In this document: positions 8,293 to 16,955 of the stretch, piece by piece
Layout: each line of letters begins with the position of its first letter
Position numbering within the stretch: the first letter of the stretch is position 1
Assembly: GCF_935825525.1 (NCBI RefSeq)
Contig: NZ_CAKXZT010000141.1
Coordinates: 31,773 to 64,118 of the forward strand
DNA from: Mesorhizobium escarrei
Lineage (GTDB): Bacteria; Pseudomonadota; Alphaproteobacteria; Rhizobiales; Rhizobiaceae
Reading direction: 5' to 3'
DNA length: 32,346 nt
The notes under the pieces: generated by a model
Databases searched by the model: none
What the model was told of the DNA's origin: nothing
The model's input: only the letters and a program-made list of their open reading frames with translations
Translations under genes and position numbers: made by a program

Positions 8293-9729
8293 GTGTCAAG
8301 GAAAAGTCAGATTAACATTCCGTTCGCCTCAGCAGAGTTGTCCCGGGTTTTCGAGCACATCGACGCGAACAAAGATGGGTTTGTAAGGCGGCTTTTGGAG
8401 TACTTGCGGCACCCTAGCGTCAGCGCTCATAACATAGGCATATCCGAAGTAGCTGAGCTTCTCGTTACAATGCTGAAGGACCTGGGGCTAGAAGCCCGTA
8501 CCTACGCGACGGCAGGGCATCCCATGGTGCTCGGTCGATGGGAACGCGCGCCTGGAGCCCCGACTGTCTTGCTCTATGGTCACTACGACGTCCAGCCTCC
8601 CGAACCGCTTGAGGATTGGACTAGCCCGCCCTTTGAGCCGACAATCCGTGACGGGCGGATATATGCACGAGGCGCAGGAGACAATAAGGGACAACATTTC
8701 GCGCAAATACTTGCTGTTGAGTCATATCTCGCCGTGCATGGCCGTCTTCCCTGCAATGTCTTGATCTTGCTAGAAGGTGAAGAGGAGACCGGAAGTCCCA
8801 ATATTGCTGAATTCGTCCGCTTGAACCGCGGGCTGCTGAAGGCGGACCTGGTGGTGACCGCAGACGGGCCTCAGCACGAATCCGGTCATCCTGTCATTAC
8901 TCACGGGGTTCGCGGAATAGTGGGTTTCGATCTAAAGGCTCGTGCAGCTAATCGCGACGTCCATTCGGGCATCTATGGAGGGGTGGTACCCAATCCGGTC
9001 TGGACACTAGTTCATCTTCTGGCAACGATGAAGAATGCGGATGGCCACATCACTATCGACGGCTTCTACGACGACGTCCTCGCGCCGACAGATCTCGAGC
9101 GCGCCGCTATTGCGAAGCTGCCATGGGATATCGAGGAAGTGAAACAGTCACTCGGTCTGGAACAGCTGGACAGTCCGCTCGACCGCCCGGTAGCTGACCG
9201 GCTTATGTTCTATCCGACCCTAACCATTAACGGCCTGCATGGCGGATATGATGGCCCGGGCCAAAAAAACATCGTGCCCCGCGAAGCTTTTGTCAAATGC
9301 GATGCGCGGCTGATCGAATGTCAGGATCCCGATGATATTCTTGCAAAGGTGGAAGCTCACGTCAGGAAGCACGCGCCCTCTGTCGAGTTTATCCGTGTGG
9401 AGGCCATGCAGCCCTCAAAAACACCGCTTGAAGCGTCGTTTTCGGAGCTGGTTCGGCAAGCCGTTCAGCTCGCACAAGGCGTAGAACCATTTGTCTATCC
9501 CTGCCTTGGCGGCAGCCTCCCCGACTATGTTTGGACGAAAATCCTCGGGACGCAGTCGTTCATCGTGCCCTATGCGAACGCCGACGAGATGAATCACGCG
9601 CCGGATGAAAATATCACAATCGACTGCTTCACGAAAGGAATCCGAACTGGGGCGGCTCTCATAGACGCGCTCGGAAAGAGAGCTGTTGGTCCGACCCGGC
9701 AGTCCGTTGAGGCACCCTCTGCGAGCTAA
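8293..9729 (+). CDS. M20-family metallopeptidase (dipeptidase-like)
   Basis: A two-metal (Zn-type) amidohydrolase that cuts dipeptides or N-acyl amino acids in the cytosol. With GTG 8293 as start (AAGGA seven bases upstream) the protein has 478 residues, the usual length. All active-site positions are visible: His97 and Asp99 (YGHYDV), bridging Asp130 (ARGAGDNKGQ), catalytic Glu164 and metal Glu165 (EGEEETGS), Asp191 (TADGP) and His435 (MNHAPDE). A dimerisation lid domain spans about 205-320. The frame is open from 7957, but the first 80 or so codons of that extension are transposase debris; ATG 8185 is a weaker alternative start. It precedes the M24 gene by 46 bases and probably shares its mRNA. 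IS debris lies right upstream, so the native promoter may be lost. Substrate unknown. Confidence 0.88.
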   Translation: MSRKSQINIPFASAELSRVFEHIDANKDGFVRRLLEYLRHPSVSAHNIGISEVAELLVTMLKDLGLEARTYATAGHPMVLGRWERAPGAPTVLLYGHYDVQPPEPLEDWTSPPFEPTIRDGRIYARGAGDNKGQHFAQILAVESYLAVHGRLPCNVLILLEGEEETGSPNIAEFVRLNRGLLKADLVVTADGPQHESGHPVITHGVRGIVGFDLKARAANRDVHSGIYGGVVPNPVWTLVHLLATMKNADGHITIDGFYDDVLAPTDLERAAIAKLPWDIEEVKQSLGLEQLDSPLDRPVADRLMFYPTLTINGLHGGYDGPGQKNIVPREAFVKCDARLIECQDPDDILAKVEAHVRKHAPSVEFIRVEAMQPSKTPLEASFSELVRQAVQLAQGVEPFVYPCLGGSLPDYVWTKILGTQSFIVPYANADEMNHAPDENITIDCFTKGIRTGAALIDALGKRAVGPTRQSVEAPSAS

Positions 9730-9775
9730 AAGCCCGGCAAATTCAACTTACCAACACGTTCATAAGGAAAGTCAA

Positions 9776-10969
9776 ATGCCGACTGCGTTTCCCAAGGAAG
9801 AATATCAGGAGCGCTTAAGAAATGTGCGTGAGCAGATGGCCGGCCAGGGGCTGGATCTCTTAGTTTCGACCGATCCGGCGCATCTAAACTATCTCTCGGG
9901 CTTCGATTCTTGGAGTTACCAAAACACCCAGGCGCTTCTCGTGCCGAAGGAGGATTTGGAGCCAGTTTGGGTCGGACGCGGCGTTGACAAAGGCGGCGCG
10001 TACCACACGACCTGGCTTTCACGCGACAACATTGTTGCCTATGCCGACGCATTCTCGGACGCGCACTCCCTTCACGCCATGGAAGCTGTTGCAGAAGAGA
10101 TCAAAAGGCGTGGCTGGAACAGCGGCCGGATCGGCTACGAAGGCGATACGTATTACTTTACGCCTCGCGCCTTTTTCGCGCTAAGGGACCACGTTCCTGA
10201 GGCTGAGTGGATTGATGTCGGTCTTCTCGTCAATGAACTCAAGACAATCAAGTCACCTCGCGAAATTGAGTTTATGCGGAAGGCTGGGCGGATCACTGAT
10301 CATGTGATGCAGGTTGCCATTGAATATCTCCGACCGGGTATACGGGAGAGTGAACTCGCGGGCCGTATTCTCCAGGCGCAAGCCGAGGGTATCGAGAGTT
10401 TTCATGGTGCGTTGCCAAGTGCCCCTCCTTTAATTCTATCGGGGGCTCACGTTAGTTATCCCCATACGCCCTTCACGGATGATGTTATTACAACGGGCAG
10501 CTATACCGCTCTGGAACTGGCCGGATGCTATATGCGCTATAACGCGGCTCTTTGCCGCACGGTAAGTCTCGGCGAGCCGAGCGATAGCCTTCTGCGCGTC
10601 GGCGACATCGTTAAGGAGGGCCTTGAGGCCGCGATGTCGGCCATGAAACCCGGCGTGACTTGCCACGACGTTTGGGCGGCCTGGCAAGCGGTGCTTGAGC
10701 GAGAGGGCTATCAGAAGCACTCCCGCATCGGATACTCACTAGGCCTGAATTACCATCCGACTTGGCGTGATCACACCGCAAGCCTCCGTAAAGGAGAGAT
10801 GGTGCAACTTCAGGAGGGTATGTGCTTTCACATAATCTGCGGAATGTGGGCCGGAGATGGGACAAAAGAAGGCGACGCAAACTACGAGCTCAGTGAGACT
10901 GTTGTTGTCAAGAAAAGCGGCATCGAATTGTTGACCAACGTAGAGCGCAAGCTTTTTATCAAGGACTGA
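9776..10969 (+). CDS. M24-family 'pita-bread' hydrolase, metal-free creatinase/ectoine-hydrolase-like type
   Basis: The 397-residue protein starts at ATG 9776 behind AAGGAA. It has an N-terminal creatinase domain (about 1-130, with LDLLVSTDPAHLNYLSGFDSW) and a C-terminal catalytic domain from about 165 (KTIKSPREIEFMRKAGRITD). In aminopeptidase P and prolidase two aspartates, one histidine and two glutamates bind metal. Here the first block reads TALELAGCYMRYNAALCRTV, without the aspartates, as in creatinase, and a histidine in SYPHTPFTDD sits where creatinase has its catalytic one. It is therefore likely a C-N hydrolase acting on a small amidine, guanidine or N-acyl compound rather than a proline peptidase. 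The glutamates of true creatinase are also changed, so the reaction is unknown. Same transcript as the M20 gene. Confidence 0.82.
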   Translation: MPTAFPKEEYQERLRNVREQMAGQGLDLLVSTDPAHLNYLSGFDSWSYQNTQALLVPKEDLEPVWVGRGVDKGGAYHTTWLSRDNIVAYADAFSDAHSLHAMEAVAEEIKRRGWNSGRIGYEGDTYYFTPRAFFALRDHVPEAEWIDVGLLVNELKTIKSPREIEFMRKAGRITDHVMQVAIEYLRPGIRESELAGRILQAQAEGIESFHGALPSAPPLILSGAHVSYPHTPFTDDVITTGSYTALELAGCYMRYNAALCRTVSLGEPSDSLLRVGDIVKEGLEAAMSAMKPGVTCHDVWAAWQAVLEREGYQKHSRIGYSLGLNYHPTWRDHTASLRKGEMVQLQEGMCFHIICGMWAGDGTKEGDANYELSETVVVKKSGIELLTNVERKLFIKD

Positions 10970-11118
10970 CTTACACGGCCTCAGCTAAATGGCTTGGGGC
11001 AAATAGCGGCTTTGGAATTGCAGGATTAGCGGTTTATGGGCGCTTTCCTGCAATACGGCTTCGCGGTTCCTTAGTGATGCGGAGGGCGATTAACTCGGTT
11101 CGGCGGCCGCGAATCGAG

Positions 11119-11385
11119 GGAACGGCGAATGTCCAGGCACGCGAGAGGCGCGAGACGGGAGAGCAGGCCCTGTTTCGCTCTGGGCTCGATCTGATCATCA
11201 CTATAAAGCACAAGCTAGTGTGGCTGGAGCAGGCGATTGACTGGCCGGTGCTGGAGGAGCGTTTCGGCGCCGTCTATTCGGGCGGCCCCTGGCATGCCAC
11301 CACTGCCGACCCGGCTGATGGCGGGGCTTGCAATACTCAAGCACACTTTCAACCGGCCAGATTAGGTGCTGTGCGCGCTAGGTGG
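11119..11385 (+). pseudogene. IS5-family transposase, N-terminal fragment (a different subtype)
   Basis: The translation shows RERRETGEQALFRSGLDLII and VLEERFGAVYSG, typical of the N-terminus of IS5/IS1182-like transposases. A one-base shift then gives LMAGLAILKHTFN in the next frame. No catalytic part follows. The subtype differs from the pieces at 4394 and 7835. Confidence 0.75.
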
Positions 11386-11449
11386 TGAAACCCGTCCGTA
11401 TCTCATGGTGTTAGACGTGCTTCTGCCATACGTTGCCGTTTAACTGCTC

Positions 11450-11800
11450 GTTGATGACGCGCTGGCGCAGCCGTGTGGCCATCGCCGAAGGCCAAGTTGG
11501 TGGTGACGATAATTGAGGTCCGTTCGCGGAGCCGGCTGATCAGCTGGAAGAGCAGTTGACCGCCGGCCTAGGCGAAGGGGAGATAGCCGAGTTCATAGAG
11601 CACAACAAAATTGAGCCGGGTGAGGTAGTCGGCGATGGGCCTGCTTGCTGCCGCGGCCCGGCCTTGATCCCAAGTCGACCGCATTGAAGTAGCGGCCGTG
11701 GGGCGTTGCGGACCAGCGCACGGGCAATCGCGACCGCCAGGTGCGAGTTGTTTGTGCCGGTGCCACGGATGATAGCTGATCACGGCATCACCCGTTCGGT
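11450..11800 (-). pseudogene. IS21-family helper ATPase IstB, internal fragment
   Basis: The minus-strand translation includes ADYLTRLNFVVLYELGYLPF, which matches the IstB Walker B region (normally VVLDELGYLPF; here Asp is replaced by Tyr). After an in-frame stop at 11568 it continues as GGQLLFQLISRLRERTSIIV and TTNLAFG. The Walker A loop is scrambled by frame shifts. The istA partner is absent. Confidence 0.85.
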
Positions 11801-12777
11801 GAGCCGGTGGGGAAAGATCTGGCACAATGCTGGGATGAAGAGCGTCTTCCGTCGCGGACAGCCCTCAAGGTCTACAGGACGAGCGATGACGCCATGCAGA
11901 CGTGTTCGATTGCATCTATTTAGCGTTTCTACAACCCCCGACGAAGGCATTCGAGAAGTTGGCTATCTGAGCCCCAATCGAGGCGAGGATAGGTTGAATG
12001 AAGGCGAGTGAGTGTTCTGATAAACTACGGCGAGCCCTATCGTCACCGTGACGCGATCAACGCTGGCCGTCGAACTAACTGTGGGCTTCAACCCCGCCAC
12101 GATGGGGCCGATCGAAGGTGATACATCGTCGAGATCTCTCACGCCTTCCGTCGGCGAAGCGGAAAATTGAACAAGCGGTTTGACTTCGAGCTGAACATAG
12201 AAAGCGACGCTGGGACAAGCAAATGTAGTGCGACACACCTCACTGATTCGGGACGGACATACGGTCTCACGAGAAAGGCTCTTCTGGCCGCGCAGACGCC
12301 GCGACGCATGTAACGAATGGTCTTGGTTGAGCGCACGCGCGGCACGCCTTGTCGCGCTCGCCCGGCGGCTGGCGGTGATCATGCCTCGTGTGCGAAGGGA
12401 CAGAGCCTCACAAGGGGTTTCACGCTGCCGGTGGACTCAGCGGGTGGGGCGGCTGCAGCCCAGCACGGAACGATGCGCGACACCTTCGATACATCGAACG
12501 TGCAACTCTGCGAAATCTCTCCTCACGTTCTTTCGAGGCGCGGTCTTGAAGCGGACCTTCAAAGCGCTAATGCCAAGCCCCCAACGCTGACGGCCGTGTA
12601 TACGCCGGTCAAGCCGAATTCCACGAAAGGTCGGCATTGGCCCGCGGATCCATCTCGTTCCCAGATGCCAACAATCCCAAAAATGTGTTAGACTTAAACG
12701 CCTGTCCGTTCAAAGTCAGCTAAGAGCACCTCGACGGCTCGTGCAAGAACCAGAATGAACAATGGGAGGAACTGACA
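11801..12777. other. No recognisable gene; upstream flank of the ABC importer operon
   Basis: Nearly 1 kb with overlapping short frames on both strands (up to 139 codons), none of which I can assign. The importer promoter should lie in the last 200 bases, but I see no convincing boxes. GGAGGA at about 12764 is the ribosome binding site of the binding-protein gene. Confidence 0.45.
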
Positions 12778-13878
12778 ATGAACCTTTCGCTAAATCGCAG
12801 GCGTTTTATTCAGGCAACATCCTCTGCTGTAGCCACAGCGGCATTGCTTACCCGATCCGGTGCAGCTCGTGCTCAATCGGGCGAAGTAAGAGTAGTGGTA
12901 GTCGGTGGCGATGTTGCCAAGGCGCATGCAGAAGCCATTATAAAACCGTTTGAGGCCGAGACCGGAATCAAAGTAACTCCGATCAATCAAGATGTCAGCG
13001 CAGCGCAAATCGGTATGATGGTAGCAGCAAACAGCGTTTCCGTCGACGTGGGGATCCTGAGCCAGACTGGCGTGCTCGATCTAGCAAGGCACAACTACCT
13101 TGAGAAAATAGATTACTCAACATACAAGCAAAACGAACTAGATGCGATGGAAGAATACGCCAAAAAACCCTTCGGCGTAGCGCCCTATATGTATTCTTGG
13201 GTCATGGCCTTCAACACTGACAAATTTCCAGCGGGCAAGCCTCAGCCCGCCACTTGGGCGGACTTCTGGGACGTTGTGAAGTTCCCTGGCGCTCGCACGC
13301 TCCCCACCGGCCAAGACGGAGGCGGCCCGTGGGAGGAAGCTCTGTTGGCGGACGGCGTCCCCGTCGATAAACTCTACCCGATGGACATTGACCGTGTTTT
13401 CGCGAGCTTAGATAAGATCAAGCCGCACGTTCGCAAGTGGTGGAACAGTGGATCTGAGGTCTTCCAAATAATGCGGGATAACGTGGCCGACCTTGCGCAT
13501 TCCTATGACGGACGGATGGTCTCATTGGTAGTCGAGGGCAAGCCGATCGAGGTCAATCGTAATCGGCAAAAGCTAACCTTGGATTATTATTACATCCCAA
13601 AAGGCAGCCCCAATGCGCAGAACGCACAGAGGTACATCGAGTTTGCTACCCGTGCCGACCGGCAGGCTGCCCTCGCCAGACTGTTTCCCGTAGGTCCTAG
13701 CAACCGAAACGCCTACAAGCAAATACCCGATGATGCTGCCCGCAAACTGGCCACGTATCCCGAATATATGGCGAACAGCTACGCAATAAATGCGGAGTGG
13801 TATGCGGAGATCGGACAGGACGGAGTGTCCAACACGCAGCGTTTAGTCCAGCGCTGGAATGACTGGATTCTACGATGA
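12778..13878 (+). CDS. ABC importer periplasmic binding protein (PotD-like, Tat-exported)
   Basis: Captures a solute in the periplasm and delivers it to the permease encoded downstream. The 366 residues begin with a twin-arginine signal (NRRRFIQATSS, arginines 7-9), a hydrophobic stretch and a probable cut after ARA at residue 32. The mature part has the extracellular solute-binding family 1/13 fold, with EVRVVVVGGDVAKA, the PFGVAPYMYSWVMAFN hinge region (about 138-153) and PATWADFWDVVKFPG. That last motif is typical of spermidine/putrescine and related (opine, 2-aminoethylphosphonate, thiamine-type) binding proteins. A strong GGAGGA site fixes the ATG at 12778. Tat export suggests folding before export. 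The ligand cannot be read from the sequence; a cationic or small amino compound is likely. Confidence 0.88.
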   Translation: MNLSLNRRRFIQATSSAVATAALLTRSGAARAQSGEVRVVVVGGDVAKAHAEAIIKPFEAETGIKVTPINQDVSAAQIGMMVAANSVSVDVGILSQTGVLDLARHNYLEKIDYSTYKQNELDAMEEYAKKPFGVAPYMYSWVMAFNTDKFPAGKPQPATWADFWDVVKFPGARTLPTGQDGGGPWEEALLADGVPVDKLYPMDIDRVFASLDKIKPHVRKWWNSGSEVFQIMRDNVADLAHSYDGRMVSLVVEGKPIEVNRNRQKLTLDYYYIPKGSPNAQNAQRYIEFATRADRQAALARLFPVGPSNRNAYKQIPDDAARKLATYPEYMANSYAINAEWYAEIGQDGVSNTQRLVQRWNDWILR

Positions 13879-14029
13879 TGAGAGCTGCCTTCGGCCCGTC
13901 GCGCCTGCCCGTGCCGTGCCACATTCGGGTGATGCTCCAGGCTCAGGAGTGCCGATATTGAACGATCTCTCTGTTCAAAGTGGAGGTGCGATCCCATTGG
14001 CCAGGGATGAAGCGCCGAAGGAAAAACAC

Positions 14030-15064
14030 GTGCCCGTGCAGATCGAATTTTGTGGCGTCACCAAGATGTATGGGGCAGTCGCGGCGGTTCGAGATGTATC
14101 ACTGACGGTGAGTCGGGGGGAATTTCTGACAATACTCGGTCCGAGCGGGTCAGGTAAGACAACAGCGCTGATGCTGCTCGCTGGCTTCGTGGCGCCGAGT
14201 AGTGGGGACATTTTGATCGATGGAAAATCGGTTGCCGCGGTACCGTCGTACAGGCGCGACCAAGGCATCGTCTTTCAGAGCTATGCTCTTTTTCCGCACC
14301 TCTCAGTGCGACGGAACCTCGAATTTCCCCTCGAAATGCGGGGCGTTGCAGCGGCTGATCGGGCGGGGCGGGTCACTCGATTTTTAGACCGTGTGCACCT
14401 GACCGACTTCGGCGACCGTTTGCCGTGGCAACTTAGTGGCGGGCAGCAGCAGCGCGTGGCCCTCGCCCGTGCTCTGATTGCGGACCCGCCAGTCTTTCTG
14501 CTTGACGAGCCGCTGGGTGCGCTCGACCGGCACCTTCGGGAACAAATGCAGGACGAGATCAGGAGCCTGCACAAGGAGTTTGGGAAGACGACAATATGTG
14601 TCACTCACGATCAGGAGGAGGCGCTCACATTATCTGATCGAATTATAGTGATGCGCTCTGGGCGAATTGAGCAGATTGGCACACCAGAAGGCCTCTATGA
14701 CCGGCCCGCAACGGCCTTCGTAGCGAATTTCTTGGGCGAGGCTAACATCTTTGAAGATCCGGCTTTCAAGATTGAAGCCGATGCTACACAGCCGTCCGGC
14801 ACCTTGGCAATGATCCGGCCAGAGCGAATCCGGCTTGCAGTTGCGACGGGGCCTGGACGTGCCGATACGGACCAGCGTCAGTCCGTGATTGGGACTGTTA
14901 CTAAAATGATCTATGCCGGCCCACTGAGAAAGTACCACGTCAGCATCGGCAAAAGCGTGCTTATTGTGCGTCAGCATGTTGCCTCGGGACAGGAGATTTT
15001 CGACCGGGGAGATGAGGTGCGGCTCGACTGGTTACGGTCTGACGTTCGCTTCGTCTCGGCTTAG
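14030..15064 (+). CDS. ABC importer ATPase (PotA-like)
   Basis: Powers the importer by ATP hydrolysis on the cytosolic side of the membrane. Motifs in the 344-residue form: Walker A GPSGSGKT (37-44), Q-loop Gln83 (IVFQSYALFPH), signature LSGGQ (135-139), Walker B FLLDEP with Asp159-Glu160, D-loop GALD, switch His193 (THDQEEAL) and a C-terminal TOBE domain (about 265-344) that could sense ligand. I prefer GTG 14030, with AAGGA seven bases upstream, because conserved sequence begins there; the same frame is open from ATG 13859, overlapping the binding-protein gene, which would add 57 residues unlike the family. The chosen start leaves about 150 bases after the binding-protein gene. The permease gene follows after 12 bases. 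Confidence 0.9.
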   Translation: MPVQIEFCGVTKMYGAVAAVRDVSLTVSRGEFLTILGPSGSGKTTALMLLAGFVAPSSGDILIDGKSVAAVPSYRRDQGIVFQSYALFPHLSVRRNLEFPLEMRGVAAADRAGRVTRFLDRVHLTDFGDRLPWQLSGGQQQRVALARALIADPPVFLLDEPLGALDRHLREQMQDEIRSLHKEFGKTTICVTHDQEEALTLSDRIIVMRSGRIEQIGTPEGLYDRPATAFVANFLGEANIFEDPAFKIEADATQPSGTLAMIRPERIRLAVATGPGRADTDQRQSVIGTVTKMIYAGPLRKYHVSIGKSVLIVRQHVASGQEIFDRGDEVRLDWLRSDVRFVSA

Positions 15065-15076
15065 CCAAGGTAGGGC

Positions 15077-16861
15077 ATGGTAATGAAGACGCTCCAGAAA
15101 TTAGGGCGGCGGCCCATTGTACTGACTGCGCCGGCCTTCGTGTTGCTGATTGCGGTGTTGGGCATACCGATGGTTCAACTCTTGCTGACCAGCCTCAACG
15201 CACCCGCTTTTTCGTTGAGCAACTACCAGGGATTTTTTGAACAAACGTCGAATGTCCGCGTTCTCTTCCAGACTGTCAAAATTAGCGTCGTTACCACTGC
15301 CATCTGCCTTATTATAGGCTATCCAACAGCCTATCTTATCGTGTCCGCCTCCAAGCACGTGCGCATCGCGCTAATTGTGCTTGTCCTCATCCCTTGGCTG
15401 ACCAGCGGGCTGGTGCGCACGTATGCCTGGGTTGTGATTCTTGGTGACCACGGCTTGATCAACAATCTGTTGCTCAATCTGGGACTGATCTCCAGTCCAG
15501 TTCCGCTTATCTACAATCGCTTAGCTGTCTATATCGGTATGGTGCACATAATGCTCCCGATGATGATCCTGCCGCTGCTAAGCGTGATGCAGGGCATCGA
15601 CACGTCGTTGCTTGCGGCAGCTCGCAGCATGGGCGCGGGGCCTTTTCTCGCATTTTGGCGCGTGTTCTTGCCCCTCAGTCTGCCTGGGATTCGCAGTGGC
15701 TCGCTGCTTGTCTTTGTAGTCTGCCTCGGCTTCTATGTCACGCCGCAGGCGCTCGGCGGATTGGGAGACGCGATGCTCTCAACTTTCATAGCGTCGCAAG
15801 TCGCGAGCTCCTTCAACCTTGCGCCCACGGCCGCCGCAGCCTTCATTCTCCTTGGAATTGCCCTTGTTGTGCTCTCGATATTCGGGCTCGATGTTTCTGG
15901 TTCGCAGGGGCGTGCGGCGCGAGCAACTCGGAAGTCTTTGCCCAGCCCGCTGCCATCCTTTGCTGCGCTGACACGATTTCTCAAGGATCTTGCCGCTCCG
16001 TACCGAGCGAAGCGCTGGACTGCTCAGCTTTACAGCGCCAGGGGCGACAGCCGCTTGTCCAGCATTGTCGGTGCGGTGTTTGTCACGCTCGTCATGGCCT
16101 ATTTGCTTTTCCCTGGGCTGATCGTCGTAATGATGTCTTTTAGCGGCGGGCCGGCTCTTGAGTTTCCGCCTTCAAGTCTTTCCTTGAAGTGGTATCGTGC
16201 CTTCCTCGGCGACCCATCCTGGACCGGCGCGTTTTGGAATAGTATTCAGATCGCCGTCACAGTTGCGATCCTGTCGACCATACTCGGGACGCTCGCTGCC
16301 TATGGCTTCAATCGCACCTCTCGGCGGGTCCGTTCCGTCCTGACCATGGCGATCTTAGCGCCGATCACCTTTCCAGCCATCGTCGTTGGCATTGCGACCT
16401 ATTTCGGGCTTCTAAAGCTCGGACTATTAGGAACGAGGTCAGGCCTCGTTTTGGCGCACAGTACCGGTGCTATCACCAGCGTCGTAGTAATCGTCTTGGC
16501 AACGCTGGCGAATTTTGACCAGCGGCTAGAGCGGGCAGCGCAAAGCATGCGGGCCGCGCCTATACAGGTCTTCATGAGGGTGACGTTACCGCTGATCCTG
16601 CCGGGCATCATAGGAGGTGCCGTGTTCGCGTTCATTGGCTCCTTCGACGAGGTGATCATCACTTCTCTAGTCAGCGGGTTTGACATGCAAACCCTGCCAC
16701 TGAAAATGCTTGAAAATATAAGACAGGAAATCGATCCGACAATCGCCGCAGTGGGATCGTTGCTTACGCTTATGCCTTTGCTCTGGTTGATGATCCTTTA
16801 CGCGACTTGGTGGTGGTCGAAATCTAGACTGCAGCAACTATCTGCGAAACCGCCTGCGTGA
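15077..16861 (+). CDS. ABC importer permease, PotB and PotC halves fused
   Basis: Forms the membrane channel of the importer. Polyamine-type systems normally use two separate permeases of about 280 residues; here one 594-residue protein holds both. The first half (about 10-280) has six hydrophobic segments and the EAA loop AAARSMGAGPFLAFWRVFLP at 180-199. A linker of roughly 50 residues rich in Arg and Ser follows, then the second half (about 325-590) with its own six segments and EAA loop RAAQSMRAAPIQVFMRVTLP. Both EAA loops, which dock on the ATPase, look functional. No stop or frameshift is visible. The ATG at 15077 follows the ATPase gene by 12 bases. Fused permeases are known in some importer families, but this form is uncommon for the polyamine type. 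Confidence 0.9.
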   Translation: MVMKTLQKLGRRPIVLTAPAFVLLIAVLGIPMVQLLLTSLNAPAFSLSNYQGFFEQTSNVRVLFQTVKISVVTTAICLIIGYPTAYLIVSASKHVRIALIVLVLIPWLTSGLVRTYAWVVILGDHGLINNLLLNLGLISSPVPLIYNRLAVYIGMVHIMLPMMILPLLSVMQGIDTSLLAAARSMGAGPFLAFWRVFLPLSLPGIRSGSLLVFVVCLGFYVTPQALGGLGDAMLSTFIASQVASSFNLAPTAAAAFILLGIALVVLSIFGLDVSGSQGRAARATRKSLPSPLPSFAALTRFLKDLAAPYRAKRWTAQLYSARGDSRLSSIVGAVFVTLVMAYLLFPGLIVVMMSFSGGPALEFPPSSLSLKWYRAFLGDPSWTGAFWNSIQIAVTVAILSTILGTLAAYGFNRTSRRVRSVLTMAILAPITFPAIVVGIATYFGLLKLGLLGTRSGLVLAHSTGAITSVVVIVLATLANFDQRLERAAQSMRAAPIQVFMRVTLPLILPGIIGGAVFAFIGSFDEVIITSLVSGFDMQTLPLKMLENIRQEIDPTIAAVGSLLTLMPLLWLMILYATWWWSKSRLQQLSAKPPA

Positions 16862-16955
16862 GTGCGCTCAGTTGCATCGGAGTATCGAAAACCTGGACCT
16901 GAGCAAACCCGCCGAACTTAGGCACCCTACGCGATTGCGGAACAAGGAAGAACCC

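Noticed and set aside
11963..12382. Minus-strand frame of 139 codons
   Set aside because: No recognisable motif, no ribosome binding site, and overlap with equally long plus-strand frames.
13859..14029. 57-residue N-terminal extension of the importer ATPase
   Set aside because: It does not resemble any ATPase N-terminus. A GTG with a good ribosome binding site at 14030 gives the normal length.
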